Source of the DNA: Catenulispora sp. MAP5-51 | Lineage (GTDB): Bacteria; Actinomycetota; Actinomycetes; Streptomycetales; Catenulisporaceae | Length of the DNA: 64,000 nucleotides | Assembly: GCF_041261205.1 (NCBI RefSeq) | Contig: NZ_JBGCCH010000001.1 | Coordinates: forward strand, 1-64,000 | Direction of reading: 5' to 3' | Part shown: one piece after another, positions 36,578 to 45,500 of the stretch | Position numbering within the stretch: position 1 is the stretch's first letter | Layout: the number at the start of each line of letters is the position of its first letter | Made by a program: the position numbers and the translations under genes | The notes under the pieces: generated by a model | What the model was told of the DNA's origin: nothing | What the model saw: the letters and a program-made list of their open reading frames with translations, nothing else | The model's database searches: none

Positions 36578-37245
36578 GGCTTGTGCGAGGCCCGCATCCA
36601 CGGCAGCGCCGGCAGCGCGATCGCCGAGACCACGAGCGTGGCGAGTGTGTACGGGACGAGGTGGGCCAGCCGCGCCGGGTGCGGGGTGGCGGCCATGACG
36701 ACCATCGCGACCAGGAACGGCAGCATCAGCAGATCGCCGGCGAGGAAACGTCTGTGGTCGACGCGCTTGCCCAGCCACAGGTGCGCGCTGATCCGGCCGC
36801 AGACGACGGCTCCGGCCGTGAACGCACAGACCAGGATCCGCCAGTCGTCGAGGACGACGCCGGGGTCGCCGTCGGCGGCGTGCCAGGCGTCGGCGAATTC
36901 GAAGCGGACGACATGGCCGCGCCAGACCGCCACCGGGATGCGCGAGCCGACCGGTGCCTGGCTCCTGACATCCTCGGAGTCGGACAGGTAGATACGGTCC
37001 GAGCCCTGACCGCCGGCCCAGGTCACTTCGGCGGAGGTGCTTCCGCCGAACTTCTTGGCCTTGGCGAAGTCGAGGCCGGCCACCGTCGCGCTGGTGTGGA
37101 GCACCCCGGCCTGGTCGGCGGCGAAGGAGTGCACGGTGCGCGTCTGGTCCTCCAAGGAGGAGACCGCCTTCAGTGACGCGAACACGAACCACAGTGCCGC
37201 GACGGTCAAGAGTACGCCGATAAACCGCGCACGCAGGCCGCTCAC
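36574..37245 (-). CDS. Membrane protein of unknown function (four TM)
   Basis: A 223-aa protein. One N-terminal helix (FIGVLLTVAALWFVFASL) is followed by an extracytoplasmic domain of about 95 residues with a GSRIPVAVWRGHVVRFEF beta segment, then three C-terminal helices. The layout resembles small actinomycete membrane proteins annotated as hypothetical, and I recognise no catalytic motif. The GTG start at 37245 follows a GGGGGGAC ribosome-binding site. The 3' end overlaps the convergent MscS gene by 4 nt. Confidence 0.75.
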   Translation of the reverse strand: MSGLRARFIGVLLTVAALWFVFASLKAVSSLEDQTRTVHSFAADQAGVLHTSATVAGLDFAKAKKFGGSTSAEVTWAGGQGSDRIYLSDSEDVRSQAPVGSRIPVAVWRGHVVRFEFADAWHAADGDPGVVLDDWRILVCAFTAGAVVCGRISAHLWLGKRVDHRRFLAGDLLMLPFLVAMVVMAATPHPARLAHLVPYTLATLVVSAIALPALPWMRASHKP

Positions 37246-37289
37246 GATGTCCCCCCGGCTAGTTCGCCCAGCGATTTCCGCCTCGCTCT

Positions 37290-37346
37290 GATGGCGAATC
37301 CGATGGCGAATCTGATGGCGATGGCGATGGCGATAACCGATGGCGA
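37290..37346. repeat. GATGGCGA-type short tandem repeat
   Basis: ATGGCGA units begin at 37291, 37303, 37315, 37321, 37327 and 37340, giving spacings of 12, 12, 6, 6 and 13. The tract lies between the membrane-protein GTG and the 3' end of the GH65 gene. The open frame over it (MANPMANLMAMAMA...) is a repeat artefact. Confidence 0.8.
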
Positions 37347-37389
37347 CGATACCGACCGGTGGGCAAGGGCGCGGCCGATCCGGCCGGAC

Positions 37390-39792
37390 CTAAGCCGGAG
37401 ACCGCCGCACACTAGGCCGGTCCGCCTCGATCGGCCCCACCATCGATCCCGCCTCCCGCCGCCGCGGCTCGCGCCCCTGCGGCTGATGCGGCGGGGTCGT
37501 CGGGGGGATCCGGGCGATGGACCGGGTGACCGGGCTGTCCTCGGCGAGGGTGATCGGGTCGCCGTGGTGCAGGATCTTCAGTGCGGGGCCCTCCAGCAGC
37601 TGATACGTGACTGTTTCCGCCGTGATCTCCACGCGGATCCTGCTTCCGCGCAGGGCGAGGTTGACCGCCAGCCGCGTGATGCCCGAGGGCAGGCGGGGGC
37701 GGAAGGCGAGCGTGTCCTCGTGTTCGCGCATGCCGGCCAGGCCGGCGACCAGGGCGATCCAGGTGCCGGCCAGGGAGGCGACGTGCAGTCCGTCGCGCGT
37801 GTTGTGCTCCAGGTCGTCCAGGTCCATCAGCGCTGCCTCGGCCAGGTAGTCCTCGGCCAGTTGCAGGTGCCCGACCTCGGCGGCCATCACCGCCTGGACG
37901 CACGCCGACAGGGAGGAGTCCCGGACGGTGAGTGCTTCGTAGTAGGCGAAGTTGCGGGCCTTCTGTCCGTCGGTGAAGGCGTCGGGGCGCAGATACATCG
38001 CCAGGACCAGGTCCGCCTGCTTGACGACCTGCTTGCGGTAGAGGTCGAAGTAGGGGAAGTGCAGCAGCAGCGGGTACTGCTCCGGCGGGGTGTCGGCGAA
38101 GTCCCAGATCTCGTGCGAGGTGAAGCCTTCGGCCTGGGGGTGGACGTCGAGGACGTCGTCGTAGGGGATGTACATAGCCGCCGCCGCGTCCCGCCAGGAG
38201 GCCGCCTCCTCGGCGTCGACGCCGGCCTCCAGCGCCCGGTCGGAGTGGCGCTCGGCCACCTCGGCGGCCGCGAGCAGATTGTGCTTCGCCATCAGGTTCG
38301 TATAGACGTTGTTGTCCGCGATCGCGCTGTACTCGTCGGGTCCGGTGACGCCGTCGATGCGGAAGCGGCCGCGGGCGTCGTGGTGGCCCAGCGAGCGCCA
38401 CAGACGGGCCGTCTGGATCAGCAGGTCCAGCCCGATCGTCTGCTCGAAGTCGTCGTCGCCGGTGGCGGCGATGTAGCGGGTCACCGCGTCGGCGATGTCG
38501 GCGCCGACGTGGAAGGCCGCGGTGCCGGCCGGCCAATAGCCTGAACACTCGGCGCCGGCGATGGTGCGCCAGGGGAACGCGGCGCCCTTCAGGCCGAGTT
38601 GGCCGGCCCGCTCCTGGGCCATCGGCAGCGTGTCGTGGCGCCAGCGCAGGGCTTCGGCGGCGGCTTCGGGCAGGGTGTATGTCAGCACCGGGAGGACGAA
38701 GGTCTCGGTGTCCCAGAAGGCGTGGCCGTCGTACCCGGTCCCGGTCAGCCCCTTGGCCGGGATGGCCCGGCCCTGGGCCCGGGCGCCGGCCTGCAGCACG
38801 TGGAACAGCCCGAAGCGCACCGCCTGCTGGATCTCGGCGTCCCCCTCGACCTCGACGTCGGCGCGCGCCCAGAAGTTGTCGAGGTACTCGCGCTGCTCGC
38901 TGACCAGACCGTCCCATCCGGTTCGGGCCGCGGCGTTCAGCGCGCCCTCCACCTGGGCCCGTACCGCGGGCTCGGACCGTGCCTGCGACCACCCGTAGGC
39001 GACGTACTTGACCAGCCGCACCCGTTCTCCCGGCTTCAGCACGGCCGTCACCGTGTACCGGGCCAGGTCCTCGAAACACTCCACGGTCTCGTCCAGCGAG
39101 GGCGGCGCCTGGACCTGATGGCCCATGGCGGCGGCGACCCGCAGCCCGCTCACGGCGGTCTGGTGCACCAGCACCGCGCCGCTGGGCCGGCTGCTGTGCT
39201 CCTCCGGCACCAGCGGCGAGTCCAGGACGGCCGAGGTCCGGGGATCGCCGGAGATGTGGGGGAGCGCCTCGTTGGCGACCAGTTCGGACTGGACCACCAC
39301 CCACATCTCGTCGACGGCCTCGACCTCGTAGCAGATCGCCGCGATCGCGCGCTGGGTCATCGACACCAGCCGGCGCGAGTGCACCTTCACCTTCTTGCCG
39401 CCCGGGGACTCCCACGTCACCCGGCGCTCCAGCAGGCCGGTGCGGAAGTCCAGCACGCGCTCGTGCTCCAGGACGTGTCCGTAGCGCAGGTCGAACGGCG
39501 CGTCGTCGACCAGCAGGCGGATCACCTTGCCGTTGGTGACGTTGATGACGGTCTGGCCCGCCTCCGGGTCGCCGTACGCGGCCTCGGCGTAGGGCAGCGG
39601 ATGGGACTCGTAGACGCCGTTGAGGTAGGAGCCGGGCAGGCCGTGCGGCTCGCCCTCGTCGAGGTTGCCCCGCCAGCCGATGTGGCCGTTGCCCAGGGCG
39701 AAGACCGATTCGCTCTGGCCCAGGACGTCGAGGTCGAACTCGGTCTCGCGCAGGCTCCAGGGCTCGACGGCGTAGAACGAGTGACTGATCAT
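37390..39792 (-). CDS. GH65 glycoside phosphorylase (trehalose/kojibiose/maltose phosphorylase family)
   Basis: An 800-aa cytoplasmic enzyme with the GH65 N-terminal beta-sandwich ([20 protein letters not shown]), helical linker, (alpha/alpha)6 catalytic domain and C-terminal beta domain. The general-acid glutamate is in [10 protein letters not shown] and the phosphate/sugar site in [15 protein letters not shown] and [12 protein letters not shown]. The family phosphorolyses alpha-glucobioses to beta-glucose 1-phosphate plus glucose; which disaccharide is used cannot be read by eye. Its ATG overlaps the stop of the HAD gene (ATGA at 39789-39792), whose product would convert beta-glucose 1-phosphate to glucose 6-phosphate. 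The last 40 residues are Pro/Arg-rich and non-conserved. Confidence 0.93.
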   Translation of the reverse strand: MISHSFYAVEPWSLRETEFDLDVLGQSESVFALGNGHIGWRGNLDEGEPHGLPGSYLNGVYESHPLPYAEAAYGDPEAGQTVINVTNGKVIRLLVDDAPFDLRYGHVLEHERVLDFRTGLLERRVTWESPGGKKVKVHSRRLVSMTQRAIAAICYEVEAVDEMWVVVQSELVANEALPHISGDPRTSAVLDSPLVPEEHSSRPSGAVLVHQTAVSGLRVAAAMGHQVQAPPSLDETVECFEDLARYTVTAVLKPGERVRLVKYVAYGWSQARSEPAVRAQVEGALNAAARTGWDGLVSEQREYLDNFWARADVEVEGDAEIQQAVRFGLFHVLQAGARAQGRAIPAKGLTGTGYDGHAFWDTETFVLPVLTYTLPEAAAEALRWRHDTLPMAQERAGQLGLKGAAFPWRTIAGAECSGYWPAGTAAFHVGADIADAVTRYIAATGDDDFEQTIGLDLLIQTARLWRSLGHHDARGRFRIDGVTGPDEYSAIADNNVYTNLMAKHNLLAAAEVAERHSDRALEAGVDAEEAASWRDAAAAMYIPYDDVLDVHPQAEGFTSHEIWDFADTPPEQYPLLLHFPYFDLYRKQVVKQADLVLAMYLRPDAFTDGQKARNFAYYEALTVRDSSLSACVQAVMAAEVGHLQLAEDYLAEAALMDLDDLEHNTRDGLHVASLAGTWIALVAGLAGMREHEDTLAFRPRLPSGITRLAVNLALRGSRIRVEITAETVTYQLLEGPALKILHHGDPITLAEDSPVTRSIARIPPTTPPHQPQGREPRRREAGSMVGPIEADRPSVRRSPA

Positions 39793-40586
39793 GCTTTGCC
39801 GCCCTGGTCGGTGTTTTCGGCCAGCAGATCGGCCAGGTCGGTCACGACCGTGTCGGCGCCGTGCTTGTGCAGTTCCTCGGCCTGCCCGATCCGGTCCACG
39901 CCGACCACGAACCCGAAACGGCCGTCCCGGCCGGCCTGCACGCCGGCCAGCGCGTCCTCGAAGACCGCGGCCTGATCGGGCTCAACACCCAGCTTCTTGG
40001 CCGCCGCCAGGTAGGTGTCCGGGGCGGGCTTGCCCGGCAGGTCCTCCTCGGCGATGGTCACGCCGTCGATGCGGACCTCGAACATGTCGGCGATGCCGGC
40101 GGCCTCCAGGACGCTTTTGCAGTTGGCGCTGGAGGAGACCACCGCGCGGTGCAGCCCGGCGTCGCGGACGGCCTTCAGGTAGCGGACCGAGCCGGGGTAG
40201 ACGTGGACGCCGTCGGTCTTGAGCAGATCCAGCACGATCTCGTTCTTGGCGTTGCCCAGGCCGTTGACCGTCTCGGTGCCCGGCTTGTCGCCGGGGGAGC
40301 CCTCCGGCAGCTCGATGTGCCGCGACTCCAGGAACGAGCGGGTCCCGTCGGCCCTGGTCTTGCCGTCGACGTAGGTGTCGTAGTCGTCCTTCGGATCGAA
40401 GGGGACGAACGGTCCCGGACGGGAGCGCAGGTAGGTGTCGAACATCTGCTTCCAGGCCGCGGCATGGACCTTAGCGGTCTCCGTCAGGACGCCGTCGAGG
40501 TCGAACAAGCACGCCCGGATCCGCTCCGGCAGACCGGTCGCCGGGGTTGCCGCTCCATCGTCCGTGTGCTCTATTCGTCTGTCCAT
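39789..40586 (-). CDS. HAD-superfamily beta-phosphoglucomutase
   Basis: A 265-aa HAD-IA enzyme. Motif I is [20 protein letters not shown] (catalytic Asp pair), motif II is [16 protein letters not shown], motif III includes the lysine in GKPAPDTYL and motif IV is [14 protein letters not shown]. Together with the GH65 phosphorylase it forms the standard two-gene module that turns an alpha-glucobiose into glucose 6-phosphate. The start is uncertain: the ATG at 40586 lies in a duplicated element (TGCTCTATTCGTC occurs twice, at 40567-40579 and 40588-40600) and no clear ribosome-binding site is seen. An in-frame TTG lies at 40658. Confidence 0.88.
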   Translation of the reverse strand: MDRRIEHTDDGAATPATGLPERIRACLFDLDGVLTETAKVHAAAWKQMFDTYLRSRPGPFVPFDPKDDYDTYVDGKTRADGTRSFLESRHIELPEGSPGDKPGTETVNGLGNAKNEIVLDLLKTDGVHVYPGSVRYLKAVRDAGLHRAVVSSSANCKSVLEAAGIADMFEVRIDGVTIAEEDLPGKPAPDTYLAAAKKLGVEPDQAAVFEDALAGVQAGRDGRFGFVVGVDRIGQAEELHKHGADTVVTDLADLLAENTDQGGKA

Positions 40587-40664
40587 GTGCTCTATTCGTC
40601 CATAGCCGACCCGGGCGTGTCGACCCGGAGGGCCCCGGTTGTACCGCGTCCGGGCCAATCTGCC

Positions 40665-42236
40665 TTACTCCAGCGGAATCGACTGCTCGTGGTGGAAGAC
40701 GTCCGCCGGATCCCAGCGGTGCTTAACGGCGACGAGGTTCCGTTCGTTGCTCCGGAAGTTGTCGAGGAAGTACAGCCGCAGCGCGTCGTCGACGTCGCCC
40801 CGGGAGTGGGTGCCCAGGACGTTGTCCGGATAGTTGTAGTACGCGCCCGCGACCGTTCCGCTCGGGTCGTTGGCCGGGTCGGGCGTCCCGCCGTAGTCGG
40901 CGTAGACGTCCCGGTAGAAGTCGTTGATCCACTCCAGGTGGGCGTCGGACTGGACGTCGTAGGGCGGATGGTCGCCCTCGCCGGGGCGCGCGGAGTTGAG
41001 CCAGTAGGTCTGGTACTGCAACTTCATGATCGAGTCGCGTTGGGGGACCGCGGTCGCGTCGGGGGCCACCCGGTTGACGGCCCCTCCGTAGCTGTCGACC
41101 TGCAACAGGCTCTGGTTCATGTCCGCGTCGTCGACACCCTTCGGCGTCGTGTGGAGCCAGCGGTAGATCGCATTGATCTGATTCGAGGGGAAGGCCTTGT
41201 TCATGTACGCGGACTTGTACTTGCCGAACTGATTCGGCCCGGAGCTGTTCATCGTCTGCAACGCTTCGAGGTAGGTGACCTGCTGGACGCTGTAGGTCCC
41301 CATGGGCGCCGTCATCCATCCCGGATGGCCGCCGAGCGGGGCGCGCAGCGGTGTGGGCTCGGCGACCGTTCCGAACAGCGTCCGCGCCTCGGTATACCGT
41401 CGCTCGACCTCGGCGCGGTGGTCCAGCAGGGTGGCGCCCTCGGCCGACACGGCCTGGACCACCATGCCGATCTGCCCGGCCGACACGTGCGTGAGCTTCA
41501 GCAGGCTGAACTGCGTCTCGGGCATTTCGGTCACGTACTGCGTGTAGACCGCGAGCAGGTTCTCGAACGACGCCGGGTCGATCGTCGGCCAGTCCCAGGA
41601 CAGGGTGAAGATCGAGGCGAACTCCGGCGCGTCGGGCAGCGCGTCGAAGTAGTAGCGCAGGATGACGCCGAAGTTGCCGCAGCCGGCGCCCTGCAGGGCC
41701 CAGAACAGGTCGCGCTCGTCCTGCGAGGGGCTCGTCGCCGCCACGTGGTGCAGCTCGGCGCTGTCCGACTTCGCGTTCCAGGTCACGATGTCGACCCCGG
41801 TGAGGAGGTCGACGGTCAGCCCGTGCAGCCGCGACAGGAGCCCGTACCCGCCGCCGGTGATGTGGCCCCCGGCGCCGACGGAGTAGCAGCTCCCTGCGGG
41901 CAGGGTCTTGTTGTAGGCGTTCAGCAAAGTCCGGTAGACGGTCCAGTTCTCGCACCCCGCCTCGACGAAGTAGGCGGACCGCTGCTCATCCCAGCCGACC
42001 CGGTTCATCGCGGCCATGTCCACCACGGCCTTGGTCGAGTCGTTGTAGATGAAGTCCTCGTAGCAATGACGCCCCGACACGACTTTGACATCGCGGCCGT
42101 ACCGCGAGATCGCTTCGCCGACCTGTGCGACCGCCTCGGCATCGTTCTCGGGGATGTAGACCGCCTCGAGATTCGGGGCGAACCAGCGCCGGTTGAAGCC
42201 CTGCCGGTCGCTCGGGACAACGGGACGTGAACCCAT
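40665..42236 (-). CDS. Bicovalent-type FAD-linked oxidase (BBE family)
   Basis: A 523-aa FAD_binding_4/BBE protein. Both covalent-flavin residues are present: histidine in VSGRHCYEDF and cysteine in LPAGSCYSVGAGGHITGGGY. This pattern is shared with aclacinomycin-oxidoreductase-like and chito-oligosaccharide-oxidase-like enzymes. The C-terminus NERNLVAVKHRWDPADVFHH is the BBE tail. The ATG at 42236 is chosen over an in-frame upstream start at 42377, which would overlap the divergent GyrI-like gene at 42356. No signal peptide follows either start, so the enzyme is probably cytoplasmic. The substrate may be a sugar lactol or polyketide glycoside; this is not resolvable here. Confidence 0.88.
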   Translation of the reverse strand: MGSRPVVPSDRQGFNRRWFAPNLEAVYIPENDAEAVAQVGEAISRYGRDVKVVSGRHCYEDFIYNDSTKAVVDMAAMNRVGWDEQRSAYFVEAGCENWTVYRTLLNAYNKTLPAGSCYSVGAGGHITGGGYGLLSRLHGLTVDLLTGVDIVTWNAKSDSAELHHVAATSPSQDERDLFWALQGAGCGNFGVILRYYFDALPDAPEFASIFTLSWDWPTIDPASFENLLAVYTQYVTEMPETQFSLLKLTHVSAGQIGMVVQAVSAEGATLLDHRAEVERRYTEARTLFGTVAEPTPLRAPLGGHPGWMTAPMGTYSVQQVTYLEALQTMNSSGPNQFGKYKSAYMNKAFPSNQINAIYRWLHTTPKGVDDADMNQSLLQVDSYGGAVNRVAPDATAVPQRDSIMKLQYQTYWLNSARPGEGDHPPYDVQSDAHLEWINDFYRDVYADYGGTPDPANDPSGTVAGAYYNYPDNVLGTHSRGDVDDALRLYFLDNFRSNERNLVAVKHRWDPADVFHHEQSIPLE

Positions 42237-42355
42237 GGTCCCGAGAGTGACAGGTCGCGCCGGGGCCGCAAGCCGAGGAGGCCGGTCGGTGGACGCCCTC
42301 GCGCGGCCGCATTGTCTGAGGCATTTTTGTCCGAGGCGATCCGTAGGGTGCGGGC

Positions 42356-42862
42356 ATGACTGCTTCCCTGACCACACAGCCCGTCGTCAAGCACCGCGCC
42401 GAACAGCCCTGTGTCGGCATCACCGAGGTGGTCACGCTGGAGACGTTCGACATCGTCGAGCGGCGACTGCCAGAGGTCCTGACCTGGCTGGCCGCCCAGG
42501 GGCTCGAACCGGCCGGCCCGCCGTACTTCCGGTACCACGTCATCGACATGTTCCGGCGGCTCGAGGTCGAGGCCGGGGTTCCCGTCGCGACGGCTGTCGA
42601 CGTGGCCGGCGAGGTCCGCGCCAGCGTGCTGCCGGCGGGCCGTTACGTGGCCTACACGCACACCGGCGCGCCCGACACCCATATAGATGTCATCACCGCG
42701 ATCCTGGAATGGGCCGCCGAACGGGAACTGGTCTGGGACACGACCCCGACCCCGGAAGGCGACGCGTGGGGCTGCCGGCTGGCGAGCGTCTTGTCGGAGC
42801 CGGGCACGCAGCCGCCCGGCGCGGAGCTGGTCACGGAGTTCGCTTTCCGCCTCGCCGACTGA
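42356..42862 (+). CDS. GyrI-like small-molecule-binding protein
   Basis: A 168-aa soluble protein with the GyrI/BacR-type effector-binding fold in stand-alone form. A first strand-helix VVTLETFDIVERRLPEVLTW is followed by PYFRYHVID, then GEVRASVLPAGRYVAYTHTG and a C-terminal half ending ELVTEFAFRLAD. Such proteins bind hydrophobic or cationic small molecules and often act as sequestration or resistance factors. There is no DNA-binding domain. It is divergent from the bicovalent FAD oxidase (119 bp between starts), so the two may share regulation. The ATG at 42356 follows GGGTGCGGGC, a mediocre ribosome-binding site. Confidence 0.8.
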   Translation: MTASLTTQPVVKHRAEQPCVGITEVVTLETFDIVERRLPEVLTWLAAQGLEPAGPPYFRYHVIDMFRRLEVEAGVPVATAVDVAGEVRASVLPAGRYVAYTHTGAPDTHIDVITAILEWAAERELVWDTTPTPEGDAWGCRLASVLSEPGTQPPGAELVTEFAFRLAD

Positions 42863-42871
42863 CGCCCGCGC

Positions 42872-42900
42872 ACGGCTTCGCGCAGGGTTTGCGGGATCCG
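42872..42900. repeat. Dispersed 29-bp repeat, copy 2
   Basis: Begins ACGGCTTCGCGCA and ends CGGGATCCG, matching 332-360 with 3 mismatches in 29. It sits 10 bp after the GyrI-like gene and just before the convergent small gene, in intergenic DNA. A following GTCGCTGCTTGTGACTC also recalls the GCTGCTTGTGGTCGC element inside the 411-856 inverted repeat. Confidence 0.6.
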
Positions 42901-42907
42901 GGCCGCG

Positions 42908-43213
42908 TCAGCTGCCGCCGGTCGCTGCTTGTGACTCGGCACGGCCGGAAACCGCCCACCACTCGACCAGCCGCTCGGCGACCGCGCCTATCTCGGCGAG
43001 AACCGGCTCCAAGCCGAAGTGATCGGTCACCTCGTGCCGGAGGAACTCCTCGACCTCACGTCGGCCGGAGCCGTCGCGGAGCCGTTCGAGGAGCGGATCG
43101 ACGAGGCAGTCGTACTCATCCGCGACGAGATCAGCTACACCGATCGGATCCCACTCGTTGAGCAAGTGTCGCAGGTCGCTGATCATTTTCTCCGGCGGAG
43201 TCCACGGTTCCAT
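42908..43213 (-). CDS. Small conserved hypothetical (DUF1871-like)
   Basis: A 101-aa, acidic, probably all-helical protein. The core LLNEWDPIGVADLVADEYDC followed by LVDPLLERL and EEFLRHEVTDHFGLEP resembles the DUF1871-type family, small cytoplasmic proteins with an invariant W-DPI-G and E-Y-D pattern, sometimes found beside toxin genes as possible immunity proteins. No toxin partner is visible here. The ATG at 43213 lacks a clear ribosome-binding site. The gene is convergent with the GyrI-like gene and is separated from it by the dispersed repeat. Confidence 0.65.
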   Translation of the reverse strand: MEPWTPPEKMISDLRHLLNEWDPIGVADLVADEYDCLVDPLLERLRDGSGRREVEEFLRHEVTDHFGLEPVLAEIGAVAERLVEWWAVSGRAESQAATGGS

Positions 43214-43261
43214 GACTCAAGATTGTCACCCTTGCCGTAGCCTGACCGGCTGCCTCACGCC

Positions 43262-45349
43262 CTACCCCCGCCGCAAATGCAGCACCGTACTGGCGTAATC
43301 CCCCTCCGGCAGCTCAAGCGCCAGCCCGGCGCGCGCCGTCGTCCCGCTGATGCGCACGTCCCGATCGACGTCGTAATACTCCGCATCGCCGTCGAGCGCG
43401 GTCAGCCGCACCACGGGATTCGGCAGTCCGGCGCCGGTCTGCGGCCGCCAGGCGATGACCACGTGCTCGTCGCCGTCGGCCGATGCGTAGTGCACCGCTG
43501 TCGTGTGGCCTTCGGTTGTAGGTCGGTGCAGTACTCCGTGCTGCACGACGCTGCGGATGCGCTTGTACGTCGCGACCAGGTCGGCGGCCTCGGTCAGCTC
43601 TTCCTTGCTCCACTCGGTCAGCTTGCCGCCGATGCCGAGGGCGCCGGCCATGGAGACGTGGAACCGGAAGCGCAGGGGGGTGCTGCGGCCGGTGGCGATG
43701 TTCGGGCTGTCGGTGATCCAGGCGGCCATGACCTGCGCGGGGAAGTACTGGCTGAAGCCGTGCTGGATGCCCAGGCGGTCCACCGGGTCGGTGTTGTCCG
43801 AGGTCCAGATCTGGTCGGTGCAGGCCAGGACGCCGGCGTCGGCGCGGCCGCCGCCGCCCGCGCAGGCCTCGATGCGCAGCTGCGGGTGGTCGGTGCGCAG
43901 GCGGTCCATGATGCGGTAGACGGCTCGGGTGTGGTCGATCCACAGCCGGTCCGGGTCGGGGTGGCCGGGTCGGCCGGCGTCGGTGACGGCCCGGTTGGCG
44001 TCCCATTTCAGGAAGTCGATGCCGTTGTCGCGGACGAGTCGGTCCAGCCACTGGTGGGCCCACCGTTCCACCTCCGGCCGGCCGTAGTCCAGCATCAGCT
44101 GCTGGCGCAGTTCGGTCGCGTCGCGGCTCGGGGTGTGCAGCACCCAGTCGGGGTGCGCGCGGTACAGGTCGCTGTCGGCGTTGACCATCTCCGGTTCGAC
44201 CCAGAGTCCGAACCGCATGCCGAGCTGGTGCACCTTCTCCACGAGCGGCCCGAGGCCCTGGGGGAACGCGCCCTGATACGGCTGCCAGTCGCCCAGGCCC
44301 GCGGTGTCGTCGCGGCGGCCGCCGAACCAGCCGTCGTCGAGCACGAACAGCTCGACGCCGAGCTGCGCGGCGGCCTCGGCCAGGCGCAGTTGTCCGGCCT
44401 CGTCCACGGCGAAGCCGGTCGCCTCCCAGGAGTTGTAGACCACCGGCCGGTCCTCGGCCGGCGTCGGGATGACGTACCGCCGCAGGTAGTCGTGCCAGGC
44501 CCGGCTGGCGCCGCCGAACCCGTCGACGGTGTGCACCCCGGCGAACACCGGGGTCTGGAGGCTCTGACCCGGGCCCAGGGTCCAGCTCAGGCCCTCGTGG
44601 CCGAGGCCGCCGGTGAAGGTTACCCGGTCGGTGGGGTCGCGGTGCAGCGCGATCCGCCAGCTCCCGCTCCAGGCCAGCGCCGCGCTCCAGACCGCGCCGC
44701 GGTCCTCCTCGGCGGTGCCGTCGTCGACGGCGAGCCAGGGGTTGGCGTGGTGGCTGGTCAGTCCGCGCCGGCTGGTGAACACGGTCTCGGCGACCGGGAC
44801 CGGGGTCCGGCGCAGCTGGAACTCCTGGTTCCAGGTGCCGACCAGGTGGCTCATCCGGTAGTCGGCGAGCGGCGGGAGGGTCCAGGCCGCGGAGTCGGCG
44901 CGGCCGACGGTGACCGGTTCGCCGCCGTCGTTGATCAGGACGGTCCAGCGCTCGATGACGTCGGTGTCCGGGCGTACCCGGTAGTGCAGCTCGGCGCGCA
45001 GCGGATAGCGGCGGTCGTGCAGCGCGATCACCAGGTGCCCGCCGTCGATCTCGTGGCCGGCGCGGCCCCACTGCGCGCCGCGGGTGCCGTCGGCGAAGCG
45101 GATCTGCAGGCCCGCCGGGCCGAAGCGGGCGCCGGTCTCGATGCCGAGCTCGTCGGCCGTGCCGTCGCCGTCGAAGCTGTTGGTGAGTGCGGGCCGCGGT
45201 GACGCCTCGACGGCCTCGTGCGTGCCCCACGCGACGTGGCGGGGACTGCCGTCGGGATCCTCGCGGATCACGTAGCGGGTGCGGGGTGTGGTCAGCAGCC
45301 AGCTGCCGCGTGCGGGGTCGTAGGTCACGGATTGCTGGGGAACACGCAC
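43262..45349 (-). CDS. GH36 alpha-galactosidase
   Basis: A 695-aa enzyme with the GH36 N-terminal beta-supersandwich, a (beta/alpha)8 barrel starting near YNSWEATGFAVDEAGQLRLA, and a C-terminal beta domain. The catalytic nucleophile aspartate is in DFLKWDANR (near residue 450) and the acid/base aspartate in IWTSDNTDP (near 518). The substrate pocket motif LDDGWFGGRRDDTAGLGDW is present. There is no signal peptide, so it acts inside the cell on imported oligosaccharides. The GTG start at 45349 follows GAGG. It is divergent from the ROK regulator, with a shared 151-bp region containing phased GCAGAT repeats and the ROK promoter. Confidence 0.95.
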   Translation of the reverse strand: MRVPQQSVTYDPARGSWLLTTPRTRYVIREDPDGSPRHVAWGTHEAVEASPRPALTNSFDGDGTADELGIETGARFGPAGLQIRFADGTRGAQWGRAGHEIDGGHLVIALHDRRYPLRAELHYRVRPDTDVIERWTVLINDGGEPVTVGRADSAAWTLPPLADYRMSHLVGTWNQEFQLRRTPVPVAETVFTSRRGLTSHHANPWLAVDDGTAEEDRGAVWSAALAWSGSWRIALHRDPTDRVTFTGGLGHEGLSWTLGPGQSLQTPVFAGVHTVDGFGGASRAWHDYLRRYVIPTPAEDRPVVYNSWEATGFAVDEAGQLRLAEAAAQLGVELFVLDDGWFGGRRDDTAGLGDWQPYQGAFPQGLGPLVEKVHQLGMRFGLWVEPEMVNADSDLYRAHPDWVLHTPSRDATELRQQLMLDYGRPEVERWAHQWLDRLVRDNGIDFLKWDANRAVTDAGRPGHPDPDRLWIDHTRAVYRIMDRLRTDHPQLRIEACAGGGGRADAGVLACTDQIWTSDNTDPVDRLGIQHGFSQYFPAQVMAAWITDSPNIATGRSTPLRFRFHVSMAGALGIGGKLTEWSKEELTEAADLVATYKRIRSVVQHGVLHRPTTEGHTTAVHYASADGDEHVVIAWRPQTGAGLPNPVVRLTALDGDAEYYDVDRDVRISGTTARAGLALELPEGDYASTVLHLRRG

Positions 45350-45376
45350 AGGTCAACCTCACCAGGCAGGCCGAAG

Positions 45377-45416
45377 GCAGATCTAAGAGAAGATCGCGGA
45401 GCAGATTGAAGCAGAT
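45377..45416. promoter_or_regulatory. Phased GCAGAT/AGATC repeats between GH36 and ROK genes
   Basis: GCAGAT occurs at 45377, 45401 and 45411 and AGATCG at 45391, mostly about ten bases apart. The repeats lie 28-67 bp upstream of the GH36 GTG on the other strand, where an operator for the adjacent regulator would be expected. Binding is conjectural. Confidence 0.35.
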
Positions 45417-45464
45417 CACTAAGCGGTGGTGAGCGTAGGGCGGGCCGCGGCCTGAAATCAATAC

Positions 45465-45494
45465 TTGACGAAAGAAATTAATCAGCGTTACGTT
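45465..45494 (+). promoter_or_regulatory. Promoter of the ROK regulator gene
   Basis: TTGACG (45465-45470) and TACGTT (45489-45494) are separated by 18 bp, matching a vegetative actinomycete -35/-10 pair. The -10 ends 6 bp before the GTG at 45501, which predicts transcription starting at or next to the start codon. The AT-rich GAAATTAAT between the hexamers could bind the regulator itself. Confidence 0.55.
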
Positions 45495-45500
45495 TCCGCC

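Noticed and set aside
37291-38544. 417-codon plus-strand frame starting MANPMANLMAMAMA
   Set aside because: It starts in the tandem repeat and then runs antisense to the GH65 gene.
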